A DNA stretch of 64,000 bases from Acidimicrobiia bacterium (lineage in GTDB: Bacteria; Actinomycetota; Acidimicrobiia; Acidimicrobiales; Poriferisodalaceae), in contig DUBN01000024.1 of assembly GCA_012960315.1 (NCBI GenBank), positions 1-64,000 of the forward strand. The letters are read 5' to 3'. Positions 53,191 through 62,151 of the stretch are shown one piece after another. Under the pieces are notes generated by a model, which had not been told where the DNA came from, did not search any database, and worked only from the letters and a program-made list of their open reading frames with translations. The position numbers were made by a program, and so were the translations under genes. How positions within the stretch are numbered: position 1 is the stretch's first letter; the number at the start of each line of letters is the position of its first letter.

Positions 53191-53976
53191 ATGGAATCTC
53201 AAGAGCTTGAAACGTTGATTATTGAGGCGACCGACAATGGTGTCGTGACGGTAACCATGAATCGTCCAGAAAAAAAGAACGCGGCAAACTTCGTCATGTG
53301 GGACGAACTGCGTGACACGTGGAACGCTCTGGCTGTAGATCCCCAAGTTCGAGCAGTAGTCATGACTGGCGCCGGGGACGCATTTTGTAGCGGGGCAGAC
53401 CTAGCTGGGCAGCAACAAGATCGCCATCAATTGGTTTCGATGAACCTCATCCATCAAACGGTGGAAGCCCTCTATTCGATTATGGTTCCAGTCATTGCGA
53501 AGGTAAATGGCGTCGCCGCCGGCGCTGGCATGAACATGGCGTTGGCATGCGATTTGATCTTGGCGAGTGATCAGGCTCGATTCAGCGAAATCTTTGCCCG
53601 ACGTGGTTTGAGTGTCGATTTCGGTGGAACATGGGTATTACCAAGGCTGATTGGCTTGCATAAAGCTAAAGAACTTGCGTTCTTCGCAGATGTAATTTCT
53701 GCCGAGCAAGCAGCGGAGTTCGGGATCGTCAATAAGGTCGTTCCTCACGAACAGCTCGACGCGGAAACTCAAGATTGGGCGAACCGTCTCGCAGCTGGTC
53801 CACCATTGGCACTCGCCATGACCAAGCGAATGCTTACTCTTAACGCAAGTAATGACTTCAAGTCCGCTCTCGCGGCTGAGGGCATGGCCCAGACCGTCAA
53901 TTTCTACACATCAGATACCAAAGAGGCCGTCGCGGCATTTCTAGATAAGCGCGAACCCAAATTTGAGGGCCGATAG
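53191..53976 (+). CDS. crotonase-family protein (isomerase-like)
   Basis: A 261-aa crotonase-fold protein. FCSGADL is the oxyanion loop. The hydratase glutamates are missing: GAGMNMALACD has Asn and the second position is Phe. GLSVDFGGTWVLPR carries an Asp like PaaG-type enoyl-CoA isomerases. It is therefore more likely an isomerase or lyase than a hydratase. It stands alone with 120 bases before it. Confidence 0.86.
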   Translation: MESQELETLIIEATDNGVVTVTMNRPEKKNAANFVMWDELRDTWNALAVDPQVRAVVMTGAGDAFCSGADLAGQQQDRHQLVSMNLIHQTVEALYSIMVPVIAKVNGVAAGAGMNMALACDLILASDQARFSEIFARRGLSVDFGGTWVLPRLIGLHKAKELAFFADVISAEQAAEFGIVNKVVPHEQLDAETQDWANRLAAGPPLALAMTKRMLTLNASNDFKSALAAEGMAQTVNFYTSDTKEAVAAFLDKREPKFEGR

Positions 53977-54058
53977 TCAAGCTTTGTTGCGTATCACCAC
54001 GCAGACAACGAAGAATTACTCACGGGCACGATTGTTCCAGACATAGGAGACTTCACAA

Positions 54059-54667
54059 ATGCATGAACTAGTTGCAGTAGGAAACGATCCCGAAGCGGCA
54101 ACTGCTATCGCTAGCGATCTCGGAGCCATCTGCTATCTCAGCGATCCCAAAGAAACACGACCCATGCCTTTCACGACAATGGTGCGAGCCGTGACCGATA
54201 GCCCGGAACGACTTGAATCTGCCGCGGAATTCGGAACCTATCTTGTCTTCAGTCGCGTTATTCGCGAACGACCGGTCGCGACTGATGCTGGAACCGCCTC
54301 ACCAGGAGTGACCGCTGTCTTCCCCTTGTTGCATCATCCCGATTTGACTCACCAGGAAGCAGACGCCCACTGGCGCGACATCCATGCACCGCTCGCGCTA
54401 CGCCATCACCCTGGAATGTGGGATTACACGCAGCTCAGCGTGATCTCCACTTTGGGCGGACCACAAATTGACGGATTCGCTCTCGTTGCCTTCGATTCTT
54501 TGGAATCAATGAAAACCCGCTTTTTCGGCGATGACAACGACAGGGAAGTTATCTATGCCGACGTTGCAAGTTTCGCCGATTCCAAGTCACCAAGGCGCGT
54601 TGTGGCAACTGAAACAATTTATGGTCAACGCCCCCCTACGTCCCTCAAAAAGTGGCCCCAGGGGTGA
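54059..54667 (+). CDS. EthD-domain protein
   Basis: A 202-aa ferredoxin-like alpha/beta-barrel protein. LTHQEADAHWRDIHAPLALRH is the EthD core helix with conserved HW and H residues. EthD proteins help degrade ethers and aromatics, but their exact role is often unknown. It overlaps the MFS gene by four bases (GTGA). Confidence 0.78.
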   Translation: MHELVAVGNDPEAATAIASDLGAICYLSDPKETRPMPFTTMVRAVTDSPERLESAAEFGTYLVFSRVIRERPVATDAGTASPGVTAVFPLLHHPDLTHQEADAHWRDIHAPLALRHHPGMWDYTQLSVISTLGGPQIDGFALVAFDSLESMKTRFFGDDNDREVIYADVASFADSKSPRRVVATETIYGQRPPTSLKKWPQG

Positions 54668-55827
54668 ATCGGATTGTTGCGCTAATTGCTTTAGCAGCGA
54701 CAACTGCCGTCTCTCAATCGTTCGGGCGTTTTACTTATTCAGTTCTGTACACCGACATTCGTGATGATTTCGGCCTTTCCAACACCGCTGCCGGAGGGAT
54801 CGGATCCCTCAACTTGGTTGGATATTTATTGGGGTCCCTTATCGTCGCCTTTGGAGTCGGCCGCCTTGGACTTATACGCACAGCCAAATACGGCTTGGCG
54901 GGAGTCACAGTCGGTCTGGCGCTCCTGACTTGGGCGCCAACTGCCGCTGTCGTTGTCTTCGCTCTGTTCATCACAGGACTTACCGCATCCGGAGTGTGGG
55001 TAGCCGCTCCGGCTTTAGCGGCAAACGTTTTAGGTTCAGATCGCCAAGGTTTAGCTGTGGGATGGATCTCCGCTGGCGTGGGCGCCGGTTTCGTGTTGTC
55101 GTGCATCTTTGATGTCGTCATGAGCGAGTGGCGGTCGGTCTACGGCACCGAAACGCTCCTAGGAATCGCCTGCCTCGTCTTGTTTTCTCTAATCTTCAAA
55201 GACTCTTCACCATCGAGTTCCGCCAAAAGCCCGAGTCCCAAGACTCTCCAACAGGTTCCCGGCTGGCTAAACCTCTGCGCAACCTACGGATTTTTTGCCA
55301 TAGGCGGTTCCCTCGCAATGACGTTCACGGTCGCACTACTCGAAGAAGACGCCGGCTACGAGGCTCATTCGGCATCACTCATCTACTCCTTAATCGGAGT
55401 TGGAATGCTCATCGGTGGTTTTTCTATGGGCTGGCTGATTGATCAAGTTGGAAGGAACTCTACGCAGCTGTTATCGCTGGCTGTGATGGCTACAAGCTGC
55501 GTGATGATCGCTACGGGACACAAGTTCGGAGCTACTGTCGCCACAATGCTCTTCGGAGTTGCGTTCACTGGGGCAGTGACGTCCATCACCGCAAAAGTAA
55601 GCCATCACTTAGACGCCGAAGCATTCGGCGCGGCATACGCAGTCGTAACAATAGTTTTTGGGGCCGGGCTCGCTATAGGCCCACAACTAGGCGGCGTCCT
55701 AGCTGATTCCTCTGGCTCGTTTCGACCCGCGTTACTGCTAGCCGCTTCGTGCGCGACGTTGGGGTTGGCGTTGACTGTCGCAGACCGTAGGCGGGAAAAG
55801 CGTGAGGTGTTAAGCAGGCATCCCTAG
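54664..55827 (+). CDS. MFS transporter
   Basis: A 387-aa membrane protein with about 12 hydrophobic segments (LIALAATTAVSQSFGRF at the start). GTG 54664 overlaps the EthD stop by four bases; a GTG at 54652 is an alternative. Coupling to the EthD gene suggests uptake or export of the cluster's substrate. It overlaps the convergent LLM gene by 18 bases. Confidence 0.88.
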   Translation: MNRIVALIALAATTAVSQSFGRFTYSVLYTDIRDDFGLSNTAAGGIGSLNLVGYLLGSLIVAFGVGRLGLIRTAKYGLAGVTVGLALLTWAPTAAVVVFALFITGLTASGVWVAAPALAANVLGSDRQGLAVGWISAGVGAGFVLSCIFDVVMSEWRSVYGTETLLGIACLVLFSLIFKDSSPSSSAKSPSPKTLQQVPGWLNLCATYGFFAIGGSLAMTFTVALLEEDAGYEAHSASLIYSLIGVGMLIGGFSMGWLIDQVGRNSTQLLSLAVMATSCVMIATGHKFGATVATMLFGVAFTGAVTSITAKVSHHLDAEAFGAAYAVVTIVFGAGLAIGPQLGGVLADSSGSFRPALLLAASCATLGLALTVADRRREKREVLSRHP

Positions 55828-56907
55828 GCGCTCATGAACTGGAGCTAAAGCCTGCAGTTCGGGCATTACTTCACGCGCAAATAGGTTCATATTCCGGTCA
55901 GCTTCCACATGATCCATACCTGCGTAGCTGAAGACTCCCATGTAGCTATCCATAAAGGTCTCGTCTTGAAGTTTCACGATCTTGTCGTATACCTGTTCAG
56001 GCGTTCCCCATAGCTGAAGATCAATGAAAAAGTCGGTCATCATCTCCAGACCCCCGGGGGCGGTCAGACGGTCATAGATGAGGCCGTGGTGTTCGTAGCC
56101 CGGAATGTCTTTCAGATGTGGTTTGTCGAACTCGTAGTGCTCGATGATCGAGTCCCAATACCCGCCGATGAATTCGCGAGCCTTCGTTTCTGCCCGATCA
56201 GCGTTTTCGTCCACGAACGTCCATCCTGCGACCATCGGTGGAGGCGGCTCCTCCCCATTCGCGTCCCGATAGATATCTCGGTAGTCCTGCAACTCTTGAC
56301 GCACTGCTTTCCAAGGCTTTTGCGGAACAATCAAGATCCCGACACCCATTTCAGCCATAATCCGCGCCGAGTCCGGTGAAACAGCAGCAGCGTACGCTCG
56401 CCCTCGCATCGATTTGACTGGGCGGGGGCGGATATCTACGCGGGGCTGATCGAGGAGTTCGCCGTGGTATTCCGCGTAACCGTTTTCCAATGCATTCAGC
56501 AACATTTCAGTCGACTCTTTGAAACGCAGCCTCGCCGTTCCCATGTCAGTTTGGAACCCATCGAACTCCACCTTGCCCGTGCCTCGGCCAAGTCCGAGGA
56601 TCAGCCTCCCGCCGGAAAGATTGTCAAGCATCGAAATTTGCTCAATGACTCTCAAAGGGTCGTGCCATGGGAGAACACACACCATCGAACCCAACTGAAC
56701 CGATTTGGTGGCTCCAGCCATGTAGGTCAAAAACTGCAGAACGTCAGGACACATGGTGTAGTTCGTGAAGTGATGTTCGACGCTCCACACCGAGTCAAAC
56801 CCGAGCGGTTCGGCCTGCAACGCGAGCGCCAAATCTTGTTGGTACACCTGCTGATCCGGTATCTCCTCACCGGGATTCTGAAATATGACGCTCATACCTA
56901 CATGCAT
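55810..56907 (-). CDS. luciferase-like (LLM) flavin-dependent oxidoreductase
   Basis: A 365-aa paralogue of 36914-38020, sharing the VEHHF-NYTMCPD block, LPWHDPLRV, GLGRGTGKVEFDGF, GRAYAAAVSPDS and VPQKPW. An FMN-dependent monooxygenase is likely. It converges on the MFS gene with an 18-base overlap and lies upstream-adjacent to prmA-side genes only by chance. Confidence 0.87.
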   Translation of the reverse strand: MHVGMSVIFQNPGEEIPDQQVYQQDLALALQAEPLGFDSVWSVEHHFTNYTMCPDVLQFLTYMAGATKSVQLGSMVCVLPWHDPLRVIEQISMLDNLSGGRLILGLGRGTGKVEFDGFQTDMGTARLRFKESTEMLLNALENGYAEYHGELLDQPRVDIRPRPVKSMRGRAYAAAVSPDSARIMAEMGVGILIVPQKPWKAVRQELQDYRDIYRDANGEEPPPPMVAGWTFVDENADRAETKAREFIGGYWDSIIEHYEFDKPHLKDIPGYEHHGLIYDRLTAPGGLEMMTDFFIDLQLWGTPEQVYDKIVKLQDETFMDSYMGVFSYAGMDHVEADRNMNLFAREVMPELQALAPVHERLGMPA

Positions 56908-56953
56908 CGCACTCTCCCATACTCAAATGTTCACAGAATCGAACAATCCCAGA

Positions 56954-57757
56954 TTATTCGATTTTTCGTCGCCCTATCAGAGCATTCCAATCATCCATCT
57001 TTCGTGGTTCCTCAAAAATGATTTGTGGGAAGGCCGCTCGCAGTCGCGATAATTGGCCCGGCGACACTCCACTCAGACCTAGCCACCCATTTGGAGCAAC
57101 TCGAGCGACTAGATCGTCTGCCATGTCGCGAAGAATGTCATCGTGAATATTGGCGATTACAACGTCATAGTTTCCCGAAATTTCGTCGAGAGGTGTTGAC
57201 AAGAATTGGGTCTGATTTGCGATCCGGTTTCGCCGCGCATTCGTGTTTGCTGCAATGAGCCCTGCTGTATTGACGTCGATTCCGATAGCGAAATCAGCTC
57301 CAAAGCGTATTGAAGCGATCGCCAGTACTCCCGAGCCACATCCCACATCGAGAACGGACTCGTGGCCTTGAATGGCGGATGCGAGCTCTTCAAGGAGAAG
57401 TCGGGTAGATGGATGGTCTCCGGTTCCGAATCCCGCTCCAGGGTCAATTTCGATGACTATCTCGGCTTCAGATCGAACCCATGGAAAGCACACCGCAGCC
57501 CGTTCTCCAACCGGAGTTGGTTGATTCCGATTGTTCCATCCCACAGCTCTTGCTTCGTCTGGCGGTCCGGCGACGGCTGGGTGGCCAGCATTTCGCAACT
57601 CAGCTACGAGCGCTCTGCTTAAGTTTTCGTCGTCAACTTCATACTTCGCAACCCACCGATCTGGGCGAAGTAGCTTCCACTCCCCTGCCATTCCGAGCAA
57701 GACCTCAACGTCCTCTCGTGAGAGCGCGTCGGCAGCGACGACAACTTGACCAGTCAC
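56954..57757 (-). CDS. prmA: ribosomal protein L11 methyltransferase
   Basis: A 267-aa SAM-dependent enzyme that methylates ribosomal protein L11. VLDVGCGSGVLAIASIRFGA is the SAM loop, preceded by DPGAGFGTGDHPSTRLLLE, which is specific for PrmA, and VIANIHDDILRDM follows. It is somewhat shorter than typical at the N-terminus. It overlaps the MBL gene by four bases (ATGA). Confidence 0.92.
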   Translation of the reverse strand: MTGQVVVAADALSREDVEVLLGMAGEWKLLRPDRWVAKYEVDDENLSRALVAELRNAGHPAVAGPPDEARAVGWNNRNQPTPVGERAAVCFPWVRSEAEIVIEIDPGAGFGTGDHPSTRLLLEELASAIQGHESVLDVGCGSGVLAIASIRFGADFAIGIDVNTAGLIAANTNARRNRIANQTQFLSTPLDEISGNYDVVIANIHDDILRDMADDLVARVAPNGWLGLSGVSPGQLSRLRAAFPQIIFEEPRKMDDWNALIGRRKIE

Positions 57758-59082
57758 TCCTCTAGGGAAAGTATCGACCGGCGACGTTCGAACTCCTGGC
57801 CAGCTGCCTCTCGCGATTCATTGGCAGCTGACTCAAAAATACCCTTCGACATCAGCGAGGATTCAGCCGCACGACGGGTGAGATATATCCAGGCACGAAT
57901 TTCGTGGACGACAGTGGAGTCAGGTGCCGCGTCCGCCGCCATGTCAATTAAGTGGCACGCAACGCGCAGTTCGCCGCTTTCCGCTAACACGCGTGCGCGT
58001 TCGGAGAGCACCGAGACGCCACCTGCGAGCTCAGCCAATTCAACTGCTATCGCGACATCGGATGCCGGTTTTAATCGAGACGGTTTGCCATCCCACCATC
58101 CGCCATAGAGGCGCCAGATGTTTCGGATTACGAATTCAGGTTCGTCATAGAGGGGACGCAGGTACGGCAACTCGAGCACTTCAGGGGCGACTGTCACCGC
58201 TAAGACGATGTCGTTGAGGGTAGCTCCAGAATTCATCGCTGAAACAACGTCGTCGACTAGCTGTTCCAGAGTTGACGCCACGTTGTTCAGACACGAAACG
58301 ATTCGGTCATGACCCGCTACGGGTAAGCCATGGGCCGGAACGAAGAGCTCAACGTCCGTAGCGGCCATTTCGCGTAGCGAAGATGCCCATTCCATTGGGT
58401 ATCTCTGTACTTTTTGCGGGTTTCCACAATTCGGGAAGTTCCATATGAACTGGTCACCTGCCGAAATCATTTGGTGATGAGGTATCCACGTCCATGTGTG
58501 ATCATCGGTTTCACCCAATGCGTGATGAAGTTGGAATTCGACGCCACCAATCTCGGTGGTCATCGTCTTGCTGTATTCAATCACTGGCTCCAGTGTTCCC
58601 TCAGGAACAAACGGTTGTTGACTGCCCGCTCCGCCGAGCGTTGACACGGGCGAACCGCCGAATTGCCGAGCGTTGATGACTTTGTTGTACCCAGTAGTAG
58701 CCCGGTAACGCTGCAACCTTGGGATCAGATTCTCGTGACCAATGACGTTGGGAAGAGGCCGTCCCGCACTTTTCGCGTCATTCGCGAAAGCGTGGCTTCC
58801 TCCAACATGGTCTATGTGTCCGTGGGTGTACACCAAGGAGTGGAATGGAGCGTCACTCCACCGCCGCAGGCTCTTAACCACTCGGCCACCGCTGCCGGGC
58901 CCACTTGAGTCAAAGGCGACAAGTCCATCATCGGTTTCCACTGCAAGTACGTGACTAAATGCCTCAACGAGTGCTATCCCTTCCGCCAGTTCGCTTAACT
59001 CATGAGTTACCCGATTGGGCGGACTATCAACTCGACCGGTATCAATGAACCGCGCGGAGAGATCTAGAACATGTTCAGCCAT
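57754..59082 (-). CDS. MBL-fold alkylsulfatase-like hydrolase
   Basis: A 442-aa protein. YTHGHIDHVGGSHAF is the metal-binding motif and an E-dimerisation-type helix follows; YLRPLYDEPEFVIRNIWRLYGGWWDGKPS is the alkylsulfatase dimerisation region. The family hydrolyses alkyl sulfates such as SDS. The final SCP2-like substrate-binding domain of classical SdsA is absent. It is translationally coupled to prmA downstream. Confidence 0.85.
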   Translation of the reverse strand: MAEHVLDLSARFIDTGRVDSPPNRVTHELSELAEGIALVEAFSHVLAVETDDGLVAFDSSGPGSGGRVVKSLRRWSDAPFHSLVYTHGHIDHVGGSHAFANDAKSAGRPLPNVIGHENLIPRLQRYRATTGYNKVINARQFGGSPVSTLGGAGSQQPFVPEGTLEPVIEYSKTMTTEIGGVEFQLHHALGETDDHTWTWIPHHQMISAGDQFIWNFPNCGNPQKVQRYPMEWASSLREMAATDVELFVPAHGLPVAGHDRIVSCLNNVASTLEQLVDDVVSAMNSGATLNDIVLAVTVAPEVLELPYLRPLYDEPEFVIRNIWRLYGGWWDGKPSRLKPASDVAIAVELAELAGGVSVLSERARVLAESGELRVACHLIDMAADAAPDSTVVHEIRAWIYLTRRAAESSLMSKGIFESAANESREAAGQEFERRRSILSLEE

Positions 59083-59116
59083 TGAGCCACCGTAGATGAC
59101 TCGACTGGCGGTCCCG

Positions 59117-60019
59117 TCACTCGAAGTGTCGTTCGTCCCACCAAGGGAAGAACTCGGGCAGATCCTCGCTGGTTTTCATGGTGAAGTTGGCAGGTCGTTT
59201 CTCCAAGAAAGACACGACACCTTCGCGAGCATCCGCTCCCCGTCCCAGATGGAAAATTCCTCGACTATCCACCTTGTGGGCTTCCATCGGGTGGTCAGCG
59301 CCAAGCATTCGCCACATCATGTGACGAATCATCGTCACCGAGATCGCTGAAGTGTTTTCAGCAATTTCAGATGCGATCGCTCGCGCAGTTGGGAGCAGAT
59401 CTTCTGGTTCGTGAACACTTCGGATAAGGCCACCACTCAGTGCCTCATCAGCATCAAAAACCTTTCCGCTATAAGCCCACTCAAGGGCCTTACTTACTCC
59501 AACTACTCTCGGCAAGAAATAAGAAGAGCAGGCTTCGGGAACGATTCCACGACGGCTGAATACGAAGCCGATACGCGCTTGGGTCGAAGCAATTCGGATA
59601 TCCATTGGGAGAGTCATGGTGACCCCTACTCCCACCGCGGGTCCGTTTATCGCAGCGATTATGGGCTTGTTGAATTCGTATATACGCAAAGAGAGAAGTC
59701 CACCGCCATCCCTAAGCCAGGCGTTTGAGCCTTCTTGTCGGCCTTCGGTAGATGCTCGATCAGCTTTCGCCTCTTCAGCTTGGTTGTCGTAATCAAATGT
59801 CTCGGCACCCTTTGAAAGGTCAGCTCCTGCACAGAACCCGCGGCCTTCTCCGGTGACTATCACTGCGCGAATTTCGTCGTCTGTGTCAGCGTGGTCAAGC
59901 GCTTCGAGAAATTCGCGTTGCATTTGGCTGTTGAACGCATTCAACCGCTCCGGTCGGTTCATGGTCAGCAGGAGGACCTGGTCCTCAATTTCATAACGGA
60001 GCGTTTCAAATTCGGGCAT
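59117..60019 (-). CDS. crotonase-family enoyl-CoA hydratase/isomerase
   Basis: A 300-aa crotonase, longer than average, with an insert near residues 70-105. FCAGADLSKG is the oxyanion loop. GVGVTMTLPMD lacks the first hydratase glutamate, while GIVPEACSSYFLPR carries a Glu later, as in a distinct subfamily. The exact reaction is uncertain. Confidence 0.86.
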   Translation of the reverse strand: MPEFETLRYEIEDQVLLLTMNRPERLNAFNSQMQREFLEALDHADTDDEIRAVIVTGEGRGFCAGADLSKGAETFDYDNQAEEAKADRASTEGRQEGSNAWLRDGGGLLSLRIYEFNKPIIAAINGPAVGVGVTMTLPMDIRIASTQARIGFVFSRRGIVPEACSSYFLPRVVGVSKALEWAYSGKVFDADEALSGGLIRSVHEPEDLLPTARAIASEIAENTSAISVTMIRHMMWRMLGADHPMEAHKVDSRGIFHLGRGADAREGVVSFLEKRPANFTMKTSEDLPEFFPWWDERHFE

Positions 60020-60081
60020 CGGTTTCCTTTTAACTAGTCACCAGAGAGAGTTGTCGATAGCGGCAATAGCTGCAACTAGCT

Positions 60082-60468
60082 TCATTGATGAGCGAGCCAA
60101 TTCCCATTGGGCAAATCGATGAGCCCCTTAAGATCGCCACCGTATTGGTACGCGTGGACACCAAACCCCATTGCAGTTACGAGGAAGACTCGGTGATACA
60201 GACCCTCCACTGCGCCTTCGATCTCATCGAGCAGCGTTAATGCCTCAGAAATGCGTTTCGACTCCAACCGGAAACGGATGCCGTGGATGATGCCGACGCG
60301 GTCAAATAACGCCGCGGGGTATCCCAGACCCGTGTCATAAAGGCGTCCGCTGACCTGATCTGGTTCGTGTTCGAGGACAAAGGGTGCGAGAAAGGGCCAA
60401 CGCTGTTCGCCGGGGAGCAGGGTGCCATAACAGAAAACCTCGTCGACGACTCTGCACTGCTTAGACAT
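60082..60468 (-). CDS. gamma-glutamylcyclotransferase-like protein
   Basis: A 128-aa GGCT/AIG2-like fold. VFCYGTLLPGEQRW is the N-terminal YGTL motif and TLLDEIEGAVEGLYHRV holds the catalytic glutamate. Members release 5-oxoproline from gamma-glutamyl peptides or act on related amines. It starts eight bases inside the end of ftsX, where smpB often lies in other actinobacteria. Confidence 0.84.
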   Translation of the reverse strand: MSKQCRVVDEVFCYGTLLPGEQRWPFLAPFVLEHEPDQVSGRLYDTGLGYPAALFDRVGIIHGIRFRLESKRISEALTLLDEIEGAVEGLYHRVFLVTAMGFGVHAYQYGGDLKGLIDLPNGNWLAHQ

Positions 60469-61366
60469 CTAGGAAGCGACCTGCAGCAAAGGCAGATCCC
60501 AAGGCGCCCACGACCGCCCCCATAATCACGGTCGCAATGATTGCTGTGTTGAATTGGCTTGAAGTAACGGTGAAGGAACGAAAGAACGCCAAGATTTCTG
60601 AGCGACCAAAGAGTTCTTCAACGTGGTTTCGGAGTACCCCTGCGGCCACAGCACCTACAATCCCGCCTGCCAAACCGTGCAACATGCCTTCCAAAATGAA
60701 AGGGAGTCGAATAAAACTGTTTGTCGCGCCGACGAGTTTCATCACTTCGATCTCGCGGCGGCGAGCAAACATCGCTACTCGAATCATGTTGAAGATCAGC
60801 AGCGTGCTCGCAGCTGCGAGCACGATCGACATCAGTAAGACAATCCACCTAAATGAGTTAAACCACTCTCTAATCGCGTCAACTTGTTGCCTTCCTGTCT
60901 CTACCGAGTAGACACCTGGTCGTTGTCGAAATTGAGCAGCCAGGGACTCGATGAGCTCTCCCTCGGCGAACCTTGGAACAATTCGATATGAAGACGGCAG
61001 GCTTTCGATCGAAACCTCGGCTAACAGTTCTGGTTCATCGACCAGCATCTCTTCAAGTAATTCGAATGCCTGGTCTTTGGTGATGTATTGAATTCGTTCG
61101 ATGTCGGGATGGTTTCTCAGTTCTTGACCAAGCGCGTCGATTTGGCCACCGGCGATATTTGGTTCGAGAAAAATCTCGAATTGCACCCCGCCTTGCCAAC
61201 GTCCCAGCGCGTTTGTGCTGGCATATCGGGCCATCAGCCCCAGCCCCACAAGCATGACTCCAACAGCGACCGTCAAGATCGCTGCGACCGTCAAGGTGAG
61301 GTTACGACGTATATTGATCCAAGTTTCGTGAACGAAGTAGCCGGTTCGGCCTAAGAATCCAGCCAC
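60461..61366 (-). CDS. ftsX: cell division protein FtsX
   Basis: A 301-aa four-helix membrane protein. An N-terminal helix near residue 25 is followed by an extracellular loop (about 55-165) and three C-terminal helices. With FtsE it controls peptidoglycan hydrolases at the septum. Order and spacing with ftsE (2 bases) are standard. Confidence 0.94.
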   Translation of the reverse strand: MAGFLGRTGYFVHETWINIRRNLTLTVAAILTVAVGVMLVGLGLMARYASTNALGRWQGGVQFEIFLEPNIAGGQIDALGQELRNHPDIERIQYITKDQAFELLEEMLVDEPELLAEVSIESLPSSYRIVPRFAEGELIESLAAQFRQRPGVYSVETGRQQVDAIREWFNSFRWIVLLMSIVLAAASTLLIFNMIRVAMFARRREIEVMKLVGATNSFIRLPFILEGMLHGLAGGIVGAVAAGVLRNHVEELFGRSEILAFFRSFTVTSSQFNTAIIATVIMGAVVGALGSAFAAGRFLDV

Positions 61367-61368
61367 GG

Positions 61369-62046
61369 CTACTCGTACACTCCATGTTGTTCATCGCGAA
61401 CCACTTGACCGGCGTGAAGCGCAACAACCCTTCGTCGCATTTGATCGACGATGGCTTGGTCATGAGTCGCCATCACAACGGTGGTGCCTGTCCCGTTAAT
61501 TCGATCAAGCAGCCGCATAATTTCTTGCGCGGTGTTCGGATCAAGGTTTCCGGTGGGTTCGTCGGCAAGAAGAATCAATGGGCGGTTCACAAACGCCCGT
61601 GCTATCGACACGCGTTGTTGTTCACCCCCTGACAGTTCATCAGGAAAACTTTTCTGCTTGTGGGCAAGCCCGACGAGGTCAAGAATCGCGGGAACTTGCG
61701 TTGTGACAATGTTTTTTGGACGACCGATCACTTGCAGGGCGAATGCGACGTTCTCGTAGACAGTTTTTTGGGGCAGCAATTTGAAGTCTTGGAAGACTGA
61801 ACCGATGTTTCGACGGAGGTAAGGGACGCGTCCGGAACTAATCCGCGAGAGATCTTTACCCGCTACATGTACTTGGCCGGTGGTGGCGGGTTCTTCTGCT
61901 GTGAGTAACCGCAGCATCGTCGATTTCCCGGATCCTGATTCGCCCACAAGGAAGACGAATTCCCCTTTTTTGATGTCAAGGCTCACCCCGTCAACAGCTC
62001 GGGTCTCGCCTTTGTAAATCTTGGTGACATTGTCGAGGCGGATCAT
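61369..62046 (-). CDS. ftsE: cell division ATP-binding protein FtsE
   Basis: A 225-aa ABC ATPase. GESGSGKST is Walker A, LSGGEQQR is the signature, and [11 protein letters not shown] is Walker B. It powers FtsX. It lies between prfB and ftsX, as in most actinobacteria. Confidence 0.95.
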   Translation of the reverse strand: MIRLDNVTKIYKGETRAVDGVSLDIKKGEFVFLVGESGSGKSTMLRLLTAEEPATTGQVHVAGKDLSRISSGRVPYLRRNIGSVFQDFKLLPQKTVYENVAFALQVIGRPKNIVTTQVPAILDLVGLAHKQKSFPDELSGGEQQRVSIARAFVNRPLILLADEPTGNLDPNTAQEIMRLLDRINGTGTTVVMATHDQAIVDQMRRRVVALHAGQVVRDEQHGVYE

Positions 62047-62151
62047 CGGAACCAGGGTCGTTGAAGCCAGTTACTTGGCTGTGGAGGGATACCCCCAGAG
62101 TACGGCAGGATCTACTGTTGGTAGCGTCAGCGCTTCGTGGGGTCGAGGAGT

